64,000 nucleotides of DNA from Symbiodinium kawagutii (GCA_009767595.1 VSDK01018977.1:282739-346738), one strand, 5' to 3'; shown: positions 22,879-33,640, counted from the first letter of the stretch. Translations and numbers: made by a program. Notes: generated by a model from the letters alone, not told the origin.

Positions 22879-23499
22879 AAACTCATGATTTTTGTCAACT
22901 ACTACGATTAGCTAACATGAACCCTAAAGAACAACTATCATCACCAACTATTATCGACCATGAAATCTCATGTTAAACCACTATTATCATTACTATTACC
23001 AACTATTATCATTGATAACCACTCTTTCATGGTTGATAAACCACTGGTTGTTTGCATCTCTGGCTCGTGACTTGGGAAGTTCACATCACTTGCTGGACTG
23101 GATCGAAGCCACAATGCGCCCGGGTTCCCGGTGATGCGTCGTGAGCCAAGGCCGGTCCAAGGCCTTGGTTTTGAGTGGTTTTCAAGTGATTTTCGGCAGT
23201 AAATCATGGGGTTTGGCAGGGTTTTTCAATGGGTTTTGCAGGGGTTATAGTAGTGAATCATAGGAACACATATTATAGCTTTTTGACCCATATGGATAAT
23301 AGTGATGGTTTATAAGCATTCATCCATGGTTGAGAATAGGGGGTAATAAACCATCAATGATAGGGGGTAATGACCATCAATTTTCGGCTGTAAATCATGG
23401 TTAATGATAGTCAACCATGGTGTTAAAATTGTTAAAAATGGTCAATGCTAGTGCCTAATAATGATTGGTCAATAGTTCAACTACGGTTAATAACCATGG

Positions 23500-23611
23500 T
23501 GGTTTCTCAAGTCATGGGGTACCCCAAAGCCATTGTTGGTTTGTTACTATAGATGGATTATATGAAGGATGATTTGAAAACACCCCTATTTTGAGAAGCA
23601 CCCAAATATTG
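23500..23611. mobile_element. family A inverted-repeat element
   Basis: GGTGGTTTCTCAAGTCATGGG and CCCCTATTTTGAGAAGCACCC as inverted ends; typical interior with GGTTTGTTACTATAG. Confidence 0.85.
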
Positions 23612-23695
23612 GGAGATCCTGATTCATGGGACAAATCTTGGGTGGCAAATCTTGAATCTGCATAATTCTTTCCAGAGTTGGGCCGAATTCCATAG

Positions 23696-23887
23696 TGGCT
23701 CCCCAGCATTTCAGATGAAGTGGCCATGTTTTTTCGTAACATGGCTAGTACACCTGAGATTCAGCCACCAAAACAATGCTTGTTGGAATTTTCAGGGCAG
23801 AGCTTTGGATCAAAATCGCTTTCCAACGAGTTGGACCTCCGGGATTTGCTTGGGATCCCCTTGGAATCCCCTGGGATCCCCTGCTAG
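23696..23887 (+). CDS. candidate exon
   Basis: Opens after CATAG, 63 codons to TAG: SDEVAMFFRNMASTPEIQPP, then LSNELDLRDLLGIPLESPG. The end lies in a GGATCCCC tandem repeat. The same frame continues after the TAG into the next entry. Confidence 0.4.
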   Translation, partial: WLPSISDEVAMFFRNMASTPEIQPPKQCLLEFSGQSFGSKSLSNELDLRDLLGIPLESPGIPC

Positions 23888-24048
23888 GATCCCCTGCTGG
23901 AGGTCCCAGCCGGGTCGGTCACCAGCACTTTCACCGTCGCACAGGAGATCCGTTTTCGAGAAGAACATCGCGTGCGTTTGACCAATGCGGTGCAGCGCGT
24001 TGGCCGCGTGGCCTTTGTGCCTTGGTCGGGACGTTTTCCGGTGCCAAA
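23888..24048 (+). CDS. candidate exon, same frame as 23696
   Basis: Directly after a CTGCTAG acceptor: 53 codons with VTSTFTVAQEIRFREEHRVR and LTNAVQRVGRVAFVPWSG. Third positions are about 84 percent G or C in the first 19 codons. A possible GC-type donor (CCAAAG/GCATGG) ends it. Unknown protein. Confidence 0.45.
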
Positions 24049-24485
24049 GGCATGGTTTCTTCATGGGTTCTTAATGGTTTTATAGTGATCACTATAATCA
24101 CTAGTGCTCACTAGTGATTATAGTGATCACCCCAACAGGTTTTCTTAATGGTTTTATAGTGGTTATAGTTCTAACTGATTTCTTTTAGATAGTGATTATA
24201 GTGATTAATTATAGTCAATTCTACTGATGATAGTTTTTTTAATAGTGATTATAGTCAACTATAGTGGTGAATAATAGGAGCATTTTTTTTGCAGAGGTCC
24301 CATATTATGAGTGTTTTTTATGGTTTCTGAATGGTTCTGTGGGCACTACAGTGGTGAGTCATAGGAAGTCAAAACCAGCAATAAGAACAATTTGGATAAT
24401 AATTGGGTTTTATGCTGTAACTATTCATGATGGAGTTGACAATAGGGGGTAACAACCATCGATTGCAGGAGATATGCCAACTATA

Positions 24486-24592
24486 TGATGGTTTCTGAAA
24501 ATTGGGGAAACCAAAAACGGTTTCGTGATTACTACAAATGGCAACTATTGGATGATTTGGGGGGTACCCCCAGCCATTAAGAAACCAGCATA
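24486..24592. mobile_element. family A inverted-repeat element
   Basis: ATGATGGTTTCTGAAAATTGGGG and ATTAAGAAACCAGCAT ends (matched over the first 15 bases) with a GGGGGGTACCCCC block. The exon at 24631 follows by about 40 bp, so this copy is likely intronic. Confidence 0.7.
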
Positions 24593-24630
24593 TGTGGAAG
24601 ATATACTGGTTGGAACTGCCCCATCCCTAG

Positions 24631-24710
24631 CCGGTCTCCTGCGACCACCGCAAGGTGGCCCACTTGCTAGCGGTGCTGTCGGAACTCTCATCAGTGGAGA
24701 CCTGGAGATC
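24631..24710 (+). CDS. candidate internal exon
   Basis: AG acceptor (ATCCCTAG) and GTGAGT donor. 26 codons in phase 0, VSCDHRKVAHLLAVLSELSS then VETWR, third positions about 81 percent G or C. Helical, leucine-rich. One of the better isolated exons. Confidence 0.52.
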
Positions 24711-24836
24711 GTGAGTTCAATGCCTTCCTGCGTCGATGACATGACTAGTTACGGTGGTTGTGGAAGGGTTATATAGGGATTATAACCACTAGTAACGGCT
24801 CATCATTGGGGATACTAAGCAGCAATCATGGTCAAA

Positions 24837-25053
24837 CCACTATCAGTTGGTGGTTTGATTGACTTTTCCAATTTTTTTCACAGGTATTAACAAATGGTTG
24901 GTTGATTGATGAGCATATTTTTCATAAGGGTGGTTCAACCACCAACCAGATGACCAGTTGGTGGTTGCAGATTTTGGACATTTTTTCCCCACAATCTTTT
25001 GGGATGGTCAGTTGATGACAAAAATATGTCTGATAGGCAATGGTTCAACCACG
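24837..25053. mobile_element. two adjacent family B elements
   Basis: Copy one at about 24837-24955 (CAGTTGGTGGTTTG to GGTTCAACCACCAACCAG); copy two follows at 24956-25053 (AGTTGGTGGTTGCAG to GGTTCAACCACGAG). Back-to-back insertion or tandem growth. Confidence 0.7.
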
Positions 25054-25930
25054 AGATGACATCGAGTCAATGATAGCCCCTGTGCACTCAGCTTGCTGGC
25101 TGGTTGCGATCAATAGGTACTCTACAACTCGTGGATCCTCCAACCAGCGAAGTGTTAGATGACCAGCACGGGTGTATGCTTAGACCAATGATGCTGCTTC
25201 TTTCCTGACAATGATGGTTCACAATGGGGTCAATGATTGGCAAAGGACGGTGCAAGGATGGTTACATGGCGAGCTGGGTCATTACCAAGTATCCCAAGTT
25301 TACATGGTGGATGATGGGCAATAAGCATCAGCAATCAGGATATGACCATCAACAGTTACTGTAATTGGATGTGGCTACGGGCCATCACAAATCAGCACCA
25401 ATGTGTCATAAGCAATGGTTAGTGGTTGACATTCAATAGACAGTCATACGGAGCGAACAACAATAAAAGTCACATACCAACTAAATGGCTACGAGTCATT
25501 AGCAATCCCAAGTGTATGGTTGGTTATTCACATCCCAACAGCGCTCAACTAGTCTGGTCATGGGATGTGAACAGACAGGGGCACAGGCGGGCACAGGGGA
25601 CACCGCCAGCTCAGCTATGAAGGATCATTTCAACAATCATGGCGACCATAATTCCAATCAATCATGGCTCAGCTCATTCGCTCTGAAAGGAATTATGGTA
25701 ACTAGTTAGAGTGAATTTTCAGTTAATTGGTGTAATTGAACTATTGAATTAGTTGATGACAATTGGTATCACTCTGAGTATGAAATTAGTCAGAGTGATA
25801 TAAAATGTGATCAACTATCAGTCATTAGTTCGAGTTGTCACCCTAAAAGAGTATGACAATAATCAACTTCATGACTATAGCCAGCACACAATTCTTCTTA
25901 TTGATATTGACAATAGTTACTTTTGAAAAG

Positions 25931-26035
25931 GCTGTAGAGACCAAAGGCTTGGATGACGCGGAGATCCAGATAGGGAATCTATGCATATGGATCTCAGAAA
26001 ATGTGTTTGTGAAAAAGGGTTTGATGGTGGATTGA
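25931..26035 (+). CDS. candidate terminal exon
   Basis: After TTTTGAAAAG, phase 0, 34 codons: AVETKGLDDAEIQIGNLCIW then a lysine-containing tail to TGA. Weak alone. Confidence 0.3.
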   Translation, partial: AVETKGLDDAEIQIGNLCIWISENVFVKKGLMVD

Positions 26036-26084
26036 CTTGCGCTTGATGATAGGAGATAACCACCACCAAGAGATCAGTGTGGGT

Positions 26085-26177
26085 ATTTCTCAAGTCATAG
26101 GGAACCCCCAGTTATCATCCCATAGTGAGGATTTTGTACTCTGCATTTTCGTGGGTTCCCAAGTTAAATGAGAAACA
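26085..26177. mobile_element. family A inverted-repeat element
   Basis: GGGTATTTCTCAAGTCATAGGG and TAAATGAGAAACATC inverted ends (matched on the first 15 bases). Shortened copy. Confidence 0.7.
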
Positions 26178-26341
26178 TCGATACTGCCTGGTGACGGGTA
26201 TCTGTTTCACATCTTCCTTGGTTTTTCTCCATTCTTGCAAGCCAGGGTCACCATGACCCCACACTCCATGGATCAGCAAGATAGGGAACCCAGGCCACCA
26301 CCCTGGCCACAGATGGTTTTCACCCTGCATCGCCTAATGAG

Positions 26342-26505
26342 GGGATGCTTTCCAATCTGTTGCTTCACAAGGTTTCTCCGTGATCCCCCGACCTGAAACC
26401 GAAGGTGCTGAAACCGTCATTCTGAGTGGAGGTACTGCATGTATGCCCCTCTACATCGCAGTCAGCAGTTATGAAAATCCACAACTCATTAGTCTGGATA
26501 TAGCT
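26342..26505 (+). CDS. candidate exon
   Basis: Frame opens after AATGAG and reads DAFQSVASQGFSVIPRPETE, then TVILSGGTACMPLYIAVSSY before running into a TA microsatellite. A GTACTG at 26432 is a possible earlier donor. Minus-strand exon-like frames end just upstream (about 26190-26324). Moderate support. Confidence 0.4.
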
Positions 26506-26592
26506 ATTATATATATATATATACACATCATTATGCCCATACATTCACGTTAAAGGGTTGCTGTTAGAACTGTTGGAAGCTAGCCTTACTAG

Positions 26593-26730
26593 GGCGGTAT
26601 CCCCGTTCTACCGGAGTACGACCGTCATGATCGTCTTTCCAAGGACCTGTCGCATATGAACCAAGCAGCGGTGAACTATCTGAGTTGTTTGTGTCTGGAC
26701 GAACTCATAAGGGTCAGCTGGTGCTGGCTG
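26593..26730 (+). CDS. candidate internal exon
   Basis: CTTACTAG acceptor and GTGAGC donor enclose 46 codons, phase 0 at both ends: LPEYDRHDRLSKDLSHMNQA then YLSCLCLDELIRV. It could follow the exon above and precede the one at 26891. Unrecognised. Confidence 0.48.
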
Positions 26731-26890
26731 GTGAGCAATAGTCAGACTTGTAGTGGGATCCAGATCCTTAGGGTGGAGTCATTGTTTGTAGAAAAGTTGA
26801 GCAAAGGCAGAAGCATTTTGCCAATTTGTGGCTGATTGCCAAGCGAACATGTAGTTACGCATGCCTGTCGGCTGACATACTGACTTCTAG

Positions 26891-27066
26891 CACGCATAAC
26901 CATACCAGATTTAACCGAGCGAAAGTTAAATGGAGATCGCGAAAGATTCGCGAAAGAACATATTTTTCTGGCGAAGATGGCCATTGCGGAAATAAGGAAT
27001 TTTGATGAACACCCAGATATTGATATTGGTTCTAGAATAAGACCGATTAAAACTGATTGTAGTTGA
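26891..27066 (+). CDS. candidate terminal exon, charged
   Basis: After CTTCTAG, 57 codons to TGA: LTERKLNGDRERFAKEHIFL, then AIAEIRNFDEHPDIDIGS. Strongly charged and helical. Third positions are AT-rich, unlike its neighbours. A 121-codon antisense frame exists and is considered a shadow. Confidence 0.42.
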
Positions 27067-27405
27067 TGCTGGTGGATATCGCTGGGTATATGCATGATAA
27101 AACTCAATACTGCTTGCCATAATTATTATGGTAAGTAGTGGCCAGTCATTGCAGTTGACACAAGGAGTTCACAATCATCAATGCTCACAACTCTTGAGAC
27201 TGGTCACACAATGCTCACAGCTTTTGATAGTGGTTGATAATGGTTGTCAAGAGGGTATCACCAAAATAGGGGCTGATGTACTCCGGGAATCTAACATAGC
27301 CACAAAACAATCGCCCATTTTCATTGCTATGGAGATTTTCCATGTTCATAGCTAGATAATCTTAGCAATCTAACATAGCTGAGAATTGGTGAATTTTCCA
27401 TTGCT

Positions 27406-27696
27406 ATGTTTGATAACCAGAGTGCAATTGAGATGGCAACACCATGGCATGCTGTCAGACATGCCGGAATGGCTTTCCCAGTCGTGAGGATGGTGAAGCT
27501 CGGCACCTTTCCATCGCGTTTTGCCACTCAACAAGATGGACATGTTTTTTTGGTTCTGATCCAAATCAGAAATAGAAGAGACTCCTGTGATGAGATTTTG
27601 GTCTTGATCCTGCGAGAACCAGCTGGGTATAGTGAATCATGGGTGAATTTGAGATATGGGGGTAGAACTAGCGCTTTTCGAGCCATCATGTGCTGA
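27406..27696 (+). CDS. uncertain ATG ORF, 96 codons
   Basis: ATG-initiated frame with MAFPVVRMVKLGTFPSRFAT and RRDSCDEILVLILREPAGYS, ending TGA. The 5' part overlaps a family E-like palindrome. Could be real or chance. Confidence 0.33.
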   Translation: MFDNQSAIEMATPWHAVRHAGMAFPVVRMVKLGTFPSRFATQQDGHVFLVLIQIRNRRDSCDEILVLILREPAGYSESWVNLRYGGRTSAFRAIMC

Positions 27697-27968
27697 GTCC
27701 CAAGTGCCAACCGCTAGTTGGTTCATGGAGAGGGGCCACACGACACAACTCGGAGGTTTTGCTTTATAGTTGCTCAAAGTTATAGTTGATGATAGGTGGT
27801 TAAAGCTTGTTATAGTTGGTTGTACTCATTCTAGTCGGTGATGTTGGTTACAGTTGGCCATCGTTGGTTCATGTAGAGGGTATGGTCGACTACCTGGTGA
27901 ACTTTTATTAGTACAGCCATGTTCTATTACCATGTATCATAGCCATCATCAATGGTTCAATTACTTAG

Positions 27969-28106
27969 TACCACTATGGTTACTGGTGTTACGGTTGGAT
28001 CTCGTTGGTGTACAGCCCGCCCCTGTTCGCAGCCCCTGGGTTCGACCACCTGAGGAGCATCATGTTCATCCTGGCGCTCCTGCAGATCTTCCTCTACGTG
28101 CCTGAG
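27969..28106 (+). CDS. exon with membrane-like segment
   Basis: AG at 27968, 46 codons in phase 0 at both ends, GTGAGG donor. From FDHLRSIMFILALLQIFLYV onward nearly every codon ends in G or C, the strongest coding bias in the first 30 kb. The segment SIMFILALLQIFLYV is a probable membrane or buried helix. The gene is otherwise unknown; a family A copy lies 35 bp into the following intron. Confidence 0.6.
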
Positions 28107-28140
28107 GTGAGGAAGGGGAGGAAGGGGGCCGCTTGTCATT

Positions 28141-28250
28141 TTTGGGGAGTTCTCAAGTCCTTGGGAATCCCCAAGTTATGGTTAGTCTACTATTAAAGAT
28201 GGTTGATAAACTGGATGATTGGGGGGTAACCCCATTTTAAGAAGCCACCA
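28141..28250. mobile_element. family A inverted-repeat element
   Basis: GGGGAGTTCTCAAGTCC and TTTTAAGAAGCCACCA ends with GGGGGGTAACCCC block; sits in the intron after the exon ending at 28106. Confidence 0.78.
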
Positions 28251-28582
28251 TATGACGCGCAATGGTTTATGACACTTTATATTAGTTTATAAGTTGGCAT
28301 CGACAACTTTTTGGTTTACAATAAACTTGTATAACGTTGATAACGCTTGAAAAATCGTCAATACAAGTAATTCGCTGTATTGTTTACAATGGTTCATTAA
28401 CATGCATAAACCCTGAACAATTGCTGAATGGTTGCTAGCGGCAGCCAACAGTGACCAATACTTAATGCTGATGAACAGTACGGAATACTAACCAGCAATA
28501 TTACAGCAAGCATCACGATGCAGAGTTATACCGTTCATGATCATGCTTACTAAGTACTAGTGGATATGCCGGGAGAATAAAG

Positions 28583-28643
28583 TTGGGGTTCTCGCTGGGG
28601 ACATCGCTGCTGACGCGTGCAGCCATAGTGGTTTCAAATCCGG
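28583..28643 (+). CDS. candidate internal exon
   Basis: AATAAAG acceptor and GTAGGG donor with 20 codons, GFSLGTSLLTRAAIVVSNP. A second frame is open too. Weak. Confidence 0.32.
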
Positions 28644-29518
28644 GTAGGGTTCAAACATATATTCTACCCAAAATACTGCACACTAGCTAAAAATAATGCA
28701 TGTTGTGATCCTAGCTTCTTATCCCATAGCTTGGAGACATAGCTACTCATCCATATGCAGTCGATGTGTCCCTATGGTTGTTCGGTTTTCTCCCTCAATC
28801 TTACTATCAACAACCATTGTACAGCCTTATCATTCTCAAACAGGCATTATCACCCGCTAGGAGCCATGATTCTAGTGCGTACTAGAACAATTTACAAGTA
28901 CCATTTTTCCAATGACAAAAACCCTATGAACACCCAAGTTTTGGAGATCTCCCCAGCACTTCATATCATGGAACGCTTGTGCAAGCACGTTGCTGTTTTG
29001 CTGCCCCCTCAACCGGCAGCCAGACCGACCCCAGACATCCCTTAACACAATGAGCCAACCATGGCTAATTCTGATGCTCAATGCATGCTTGCTGAATTTT
29101 TTTATACTGGTCATTGATGGGCAATGGTGAATACTGATTGTCAATCATAATGTTTAAGAATGTTTAAGAATAATGTTCATTAGCTCTGGTCAATCAGAAT
29201 GGTTTATTATAATTGTTAGTAATCAGAGTGAATAGTGCTGGTAAATAATAGTGGCGAATAGTAATGCTCAAGAACAGTGGTGATCATATTCAATCACCAG
29301 TGAAAGAATAACTATCATTCATTCTACCGTTCATATCAATCAGAAACTGGTTAGTATACCTAATAACCATCATGTAGAAACACAAAGAGCTTCAACTTTA
29401 ACCATGAGTAGCCATCATTTACAGGCTTGGCATTACTATGAACTGTTGTGAAATTTGTTGTGTGTTTGAACGCAACGCAACGGCGGGATGAAGCCCCGTG
29501 ACCCGTTCAAACGTTCAG

Positions 29519-29702
29519 ACGCAACGCAACGAGCGAACGAAGCCGAGCGCTGGCCGAGGTGTGCGTGGTTGTGATCTACTTGTTGGCCTCGGTGGCGCTC
29601 ATGTGCTGCGGTTGCAGACGTTGCGGTAACCGCACTGTCAGGGGTGGTCGCCAGCGAGGTCGCAACGCCGCCGCCATGTTGATCAGATCACAGCTAGGGT
29701 AA
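29519..29702 (+). CDS. terminal exon of a membrane protein
   Basis: After CGTTCAG, 60 codons to TAA. Order: short polar start (TSERSRALAE), one hydrophobic helix (VCVVVIYLLASVALM), a Cys/Arg cluster CCGCRRCG just after it, then a basic tail (VRGGRQRGRNAAAM). This looks like a C-terminal single-pass anchor with juxtamembrane cysteines that might be acylated (inference). High G or C at third positions. An imperfect copy of the exon start (CGCAACGCAACG) lies about 50 bp upstream. Confidence 0.6.
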
Positions 29703-29751
29703 TTGGGATGACAAGCACAGATTAGATGAGGATAATCGAAGATAGTAGATG

Positions 29752-29815
29752 TTGATAGATGATGATAGATGATGATAGATGATGATAGATGATAATGGAT
29801 GATAATATATGATGA
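29752..29815. repeat. 10-bp GATGATAGAT tandem repeat
   Basis: Six imperfect units of GATGATAGAT. The minus-strand frame over it is an artefact of the repeat. Confidence 0.9.
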
Positions 29816-30430
29816 CAATCACTTCCATGTTAATCAGAGAAGGATAATAGGTCAATAGACTCAATAGATGATGATGGATGATGATCTGGAAGACAATTAT
29901 GGATTAGCAACCAGGGGAGATGTGAATAGCAGGTTAACAGCCAGATGCTAAGAGGGTCACGATGGTCCACAGGGCACAGTCACCAAAGAGATTGCCAACA
30001 CCTCACAGCTGGTTTGATGTTCAATTTTGGCTGAACTCGGGATCCCAGCTCTGGTTCATCAACAGAACCACCGCGTGGAAACAGGGTGAATTGAGTGCTT
30101 AATCGGTTGTGGGGGGCCACTTGGTATAGCTATTATCGCTGCATGGGGAAATTGTAGGGATTGAAAGCCTGTCTGAACAGCTGCAGTTTTTCCTGACAGG
30201 TTTTATTTTCCTATCAGCAAATCTGGCTGAGAATGGGCTCCAAAGTGAAACATGTGAATGTGATCACTATATGCAGATGCTTAGTCTTGTCACTAAATGA
30301 CTCTAAGTTGGCAATCAGCTTGTTGCATGGAAATTCAATCATTTACATTTTTTAGACGTATAGATATCTTTAAATGGTTTTAGATAATTATGATGTCTGC
30401 GAACAACTCACCGACGCGCTTTGCCACAAG

Positions 30431-30556
30431 CGCGGCCCAGGCTCACGACCAAAGCTCGTGCTGCCTTCCTCGCCAGTATGGAGCGCTACCAGGGCTGTGC
30501 TGAGGGGCCCCGCTCGGTGCTGGTTGGTTGCGCCCTTGGCACCTCCCCCAAGGAGG
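30431..30556 (+). CDS. candidate exon before a family A intron
   Basis: After CCACAAG, 41 codons (KARAAFLASMERYQGCAEG then SVLVGCALGTSPKE), third positions about 72 percent G or C, ending GAG G/GTATAT. Two other frames are open here, but only this one was found to join the next exon in phase across the family A element. Confidence 0.45.
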
Positions 30557-30562
30557 GTATAT

Positions 30563-30670
30563 TTGGTGGTTTCTCAAGTCATAGGAGACCTCCCAAATTG
30601 ATTGGTTTATTGCTGTAGAGGGTTAAGAAACGGTATGATTTGGGAGTACCCCTATTTTGAGAAGCACCCA
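30563..30670. mobile_element. family A inverted-repeat element inside an intron
   Basis: TGGTGGTTTCTCAAGTCATAGG and CCCCTATTTTGAGAAGCACCC ends. It fills almost all of the proposed 128-bp intron 30557-30684, leaving 6 bp before it and 14 bp after it. Confidence 0.85.
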
Positions 30671-30684
30671 ATTCGGGGACTCAG

Positions 30685-30899
30685 TTGGGGATGATCCGAT
30701 GGGTCCCCCCGATTTGAAAAAAACACAACAGACGATGAGAGTCACCGGGTGCAACCATACCACGACCTTTCAAGGTCTAGAATGGTTCTTCTTACTGAAG
30801 TTTAACCTCGATCCAGGATTGCCAAGAACTTGCGAGATAAACGACCAATATCAACCAATGATAAGGAAGTCGGTTGAAAGGATGTCACTCATCAAGTGA
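30685..30899 (+). CDS. candidate terminal exon after a family A intron
   Basis: After GGACTCAG, 71 codons to TGA: GDDPMGPPDLKKTQQTMRVT, then FQGLEWFFLLKFNLDPGLPR. Its two leading bases complete the codon left by the exon at 30431-30556 (GTT). Third positions are not GC-biased. Protein unknown. Confidence 0.42.
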
Positions 30900-31208
30900 T
30901 GAGACTATGACAGGCGAGCTGTTGCTTAGTGGCAGCTCTGGTACAGCTTGACGCCGCGCATGAATCCCTTGATCGATTCAAATCTTTGATGGTGAGCACA
31001 ATTAAATCTACATAGGTATATTCTAGATACTTTTCTTTGTAAGTAAACTGATACGGTATCAATCAATCAATGAATCAAACGAAGAAAGAATCAATCCATC
31101 TCCATCTCCCATTCTACCCATCTACGATCTACCTATCTGCCTACCTCTATCAGACTCTATCAAAACAGTTCTGGTTTCTTGCTGCATGTGGTTTGTTGCC
31201 ATCCACAG

Positions 31209-31351
31209 GACGTGGTGGAGGCCTTTGGTCCTGAAGACGCGCCCAGCTGGGTGCGCTGCGGCTTATCCTCCGATTCGATACTCATTGGCACCTCGCCAAC
31301 GATGGGACACCCGAGGAGTTGCAAGGATCTCCTGGGATGGGATCATTCAAG
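31209..31351 (+). CDS. candidate internal exon
   Basis: ATCCACAG acceptor, phase 0, 47 codons, DVVEAFGPEDAPSWVRCGLS then LIGTSPTMGHPRSCKDLLGW, ending AAG/GTGGGC. About 67 percent G or C at third positions. The donor context is repeated twice more downstream. Confidence 0.5.
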
Positions 31352-31610
31352 GTGGGCCCCATCTGATCAGCTATTTCGGTTGATTAGGATAAATCTGAAG
31401 GATTAATATTCTGTGATTTATAAGGTGGTGATTAGCATGCAAGGTGGGCCACGTTTCATCATGAAACTCAGCTGTAAGTTTCATAGCGAACTTGGCTATC
31501 ATAAAACATGGAATAAAAACATGTCGTACAAGGTGGGCCCCTGAGCAAAGCGGGTATAAGAAGATTTATAACTAACTTAGCTATCATAAGATTAGGATGC
31601 GAAGGATATT
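31348..31610. repeat. three imperfect 90-bp units
   Basis: CAAGGTGGGCC occurs at 31348, 31440 and 31529; ACTTGGCTATCATAA and ACTTAGCTATCATAAG also repeat. The first unit starts at the donor of the preceding exon. Confidence 0.65.
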
Positions 31611-31867
31611 TGAACATCCTTGAGGCCTTGAAGTTCACAGAATTCCAGTAGCGCTGGCCGCTCAGACTTCTGGCGAGCATGGCTCACTTGTCCAGCGCCA
31701 TACCTCCACTGCTTGGGTCTTCGTTTTTGGTGTGCCCGTTTTTGCACATGTGTTTCTGTGAACTATCCGTCACTTGGGGAGCTGGGATTATCCTTTTTTG
31801 ATACTGTAGATGTTGGAGCACCCACAGATTGGTGATGGGAGATGCAGCCCACGAGTCCCCGATATTT

Positions 31868-31970
31868 GTTGGTAGTTGGTGGCTCTAAACTTTTTCTGTT
31901 TTCCCAATATTTGGGATAGTTGATTGGTTGCCTGATCTTTTTTACAGGGGAGTTGAAATTCACCCATCAC
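31868..31970. mobile_element. family B element, diverged
   Basis: GTTGGTAGTTGGTGGCTC left end, TTGGGATAGTTGATTGG interior, GAGTTGAAATTCACCC right end. Confidence 0.55.
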
Positions 31971-32017
31971 CATCTACTACGCCAGTGAAACTCCCCGGGT
32001 GTTCCAACACCTGACAG

Positions 32018-32115
32018 GTACCTGCTTTGGCTGAGGCAATTTTGCCTGTCTTATCGTGGTCTACTTTGTTGTCCTGCCTGCAAGAGCAGTTGTGCCTTGG
32101 ATGGTGAACCAGAAG
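32018..32115 (+). CDS. candidate exon, frame unresolved
   Basis: CTGACAG acceptor and AAG/GTAAAA donor. One frame is cysteine-rich (YRGLLCCPACKSSCALDG), another is hydrophobic (ACLIVVYFVVLPARAVVPW). Borders are better than the frame choice. Confidence 0.35.
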
Positions 32116-32195
32116 GTAAAAGAACGTTGCGTAGCAGTCATGTTGATATTGATACCTCTAAAGAGTAGTAGTAGCTCCTATACAGTAGGTCTTAT

Positions 32196-32295
32196 AGTAG
32201 ATCGTAGCAGGTCGTAGTAGTAGGACAAAGTAAGAAGCAGTAGTAGCAGGAGTAGTAGTAGTAGTAGTGGTAGTGGTAGTGGTAGTGGTAGTAGT

Positions 32296-32327
<32 letters not shown>

Positions 32328-32365
32328 TAGTGGTAGTAGCAGCAGTAGTAGTAGTAGTCGTAGAA
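32196..32365. repeat. AGT/AGC trinucleotide repeat
   Basis: Long run of TAG/AGC triplets with interruptions. The minus frame rich in Tyr/Cys across it (part of a 122-codon ORF) is a repeat artefact. Confidence 0.95.
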
Positions 32366-32570
32366 CTGCAAGCAGTGGTAGTGTAAGGACATCCTTATAC
32401 CAATGATACAGCCGACCAAAATGAGTGAGAATGGCGAAATGAAGGAGAATCCCATCCTGCCAATATTCGGTTTGGAATCGAGAACATATACATTCTCGGG
32501 TGGGCCAGGGACGCCTGAAAGGGAGAAGGAATTATTGTATTTGGATGTGTAGTGAACCATGTTAAAACTG

Positions 32571-32675
32571 TGGATTTCTCAAAAAAGCAAACCTCAAAAA
32601 ATGGTTGGTTTATTACTGCAAATTGTTAATAATGATCGAGGGGTAGCCTGTAGCCCGGTTTTGAGAAACACCCAA
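32571..32675. mobile_element. family A inverted-repeat element
   Basis: GTGGATTTCTCAAAAAAGC and CGGTTTTGAGAAACACCC ends, interior GGTTTATTACTGCAAATTG. Confidence 0.78.
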
Positions 32676-33103
32676 ATGGTTATCTCTTACCTATCATTGA
32701 TCATAGTGGTTTATGATTGGGTTTCCCACATCTGTTCAAGACAGAAGTTTACGAAAGCTCATCATCAACGGTCAGCTTAGTGGGCAGAATCATATCAATC
32801 ATAGGATGATAGGAAAAAGATGTAAGACGAAAATGACAACACTTCAGTCCTCATTCCACTTGAAACGGTTTTCGGCTAATTCTCGAACAAGTAACGCAAT
32901 GTGGGTGCATTGGGTGCATCCATGGTCATAGACAATCACACTTCACGCGACCATCCCGTTCCAAACACACATCATAGTGGAGAACCCAACAAGGAATCAG
33001 GGGCGCATTGATTTCCTTATTGAAACTATGGTGGTATGTGAGGGGGCCCAACTATCGAATATACCTGCTGGTTAGTTGCCGACATATTCAAATGGAGCTT
33101 CAG

Positions 33104-33243
33104 GGGAGTTTGGCTTCCTCACTTTTCAAGAAAGCTCAGCAATGGGAAGACCACCGACTGCCACGCCTTCCCAACGGTGCACCGCTGGGGGTCATCAACG
33201 TAGGTAGGAACCCCGAGAGTTCCGTCTCCGAGTCCTCCGGCAG
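33104..33243 (+). CDS. candidate internal exon
   Basis: GAGCTTCAG acceptor, phase 0, 46 codons: SLASSLFKKAQQWEDHRLPR, then GVINVGRNPESSVSESSG, ending GGCAG/GTGAGC. The second half is strongly G/C-ending. A 202-codon antisense frame overlaps (see rejected items). Confidence 0.5.
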
Positions 33244-33640
33244 GTGAGCGTGTGGTGCGTTCCCTTCTTTCCAGTGGTTTACTTTGCGATGTCTCTGCCT
33301 TTGCCAACGATGCAAAGCGATGGCAGCATGGTGTCTCGACGAAGCCGAGTTGATGATGGCTTGCTGTTGCTGCTTGTCTCGCGGCTGTGTCCAAACCAAT
33401 CCCCGGTCGCTGATTTTCTTGATGGATTCCAACATGATTTAGCCTTTCAACCTCGCGCTTTGTGGTGATTATCAACAAACAGCAATAGGTGCGATATGAC
33501 CAACCACAACCGACCTCAGCAATTACTTGGTTGGAGGTTTGAAATAATTTCGATTTGGAACCACACCTGCAGATGATGGCTTCTAATTGATAAAGACACA
33601 GATGGCTTGGGGACTTGCAAAAACGCTGCCCACTAACCAG

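Noticed and set aside
23080..23210. GC-rich exon patch
   Set aside because: Good-looking frames exist on both strands (minus WLTTHHREPGRIVASIQSS, plus LGSSHHLLDWIEATMRPGS) with no decisive splice borders, so not annotated.
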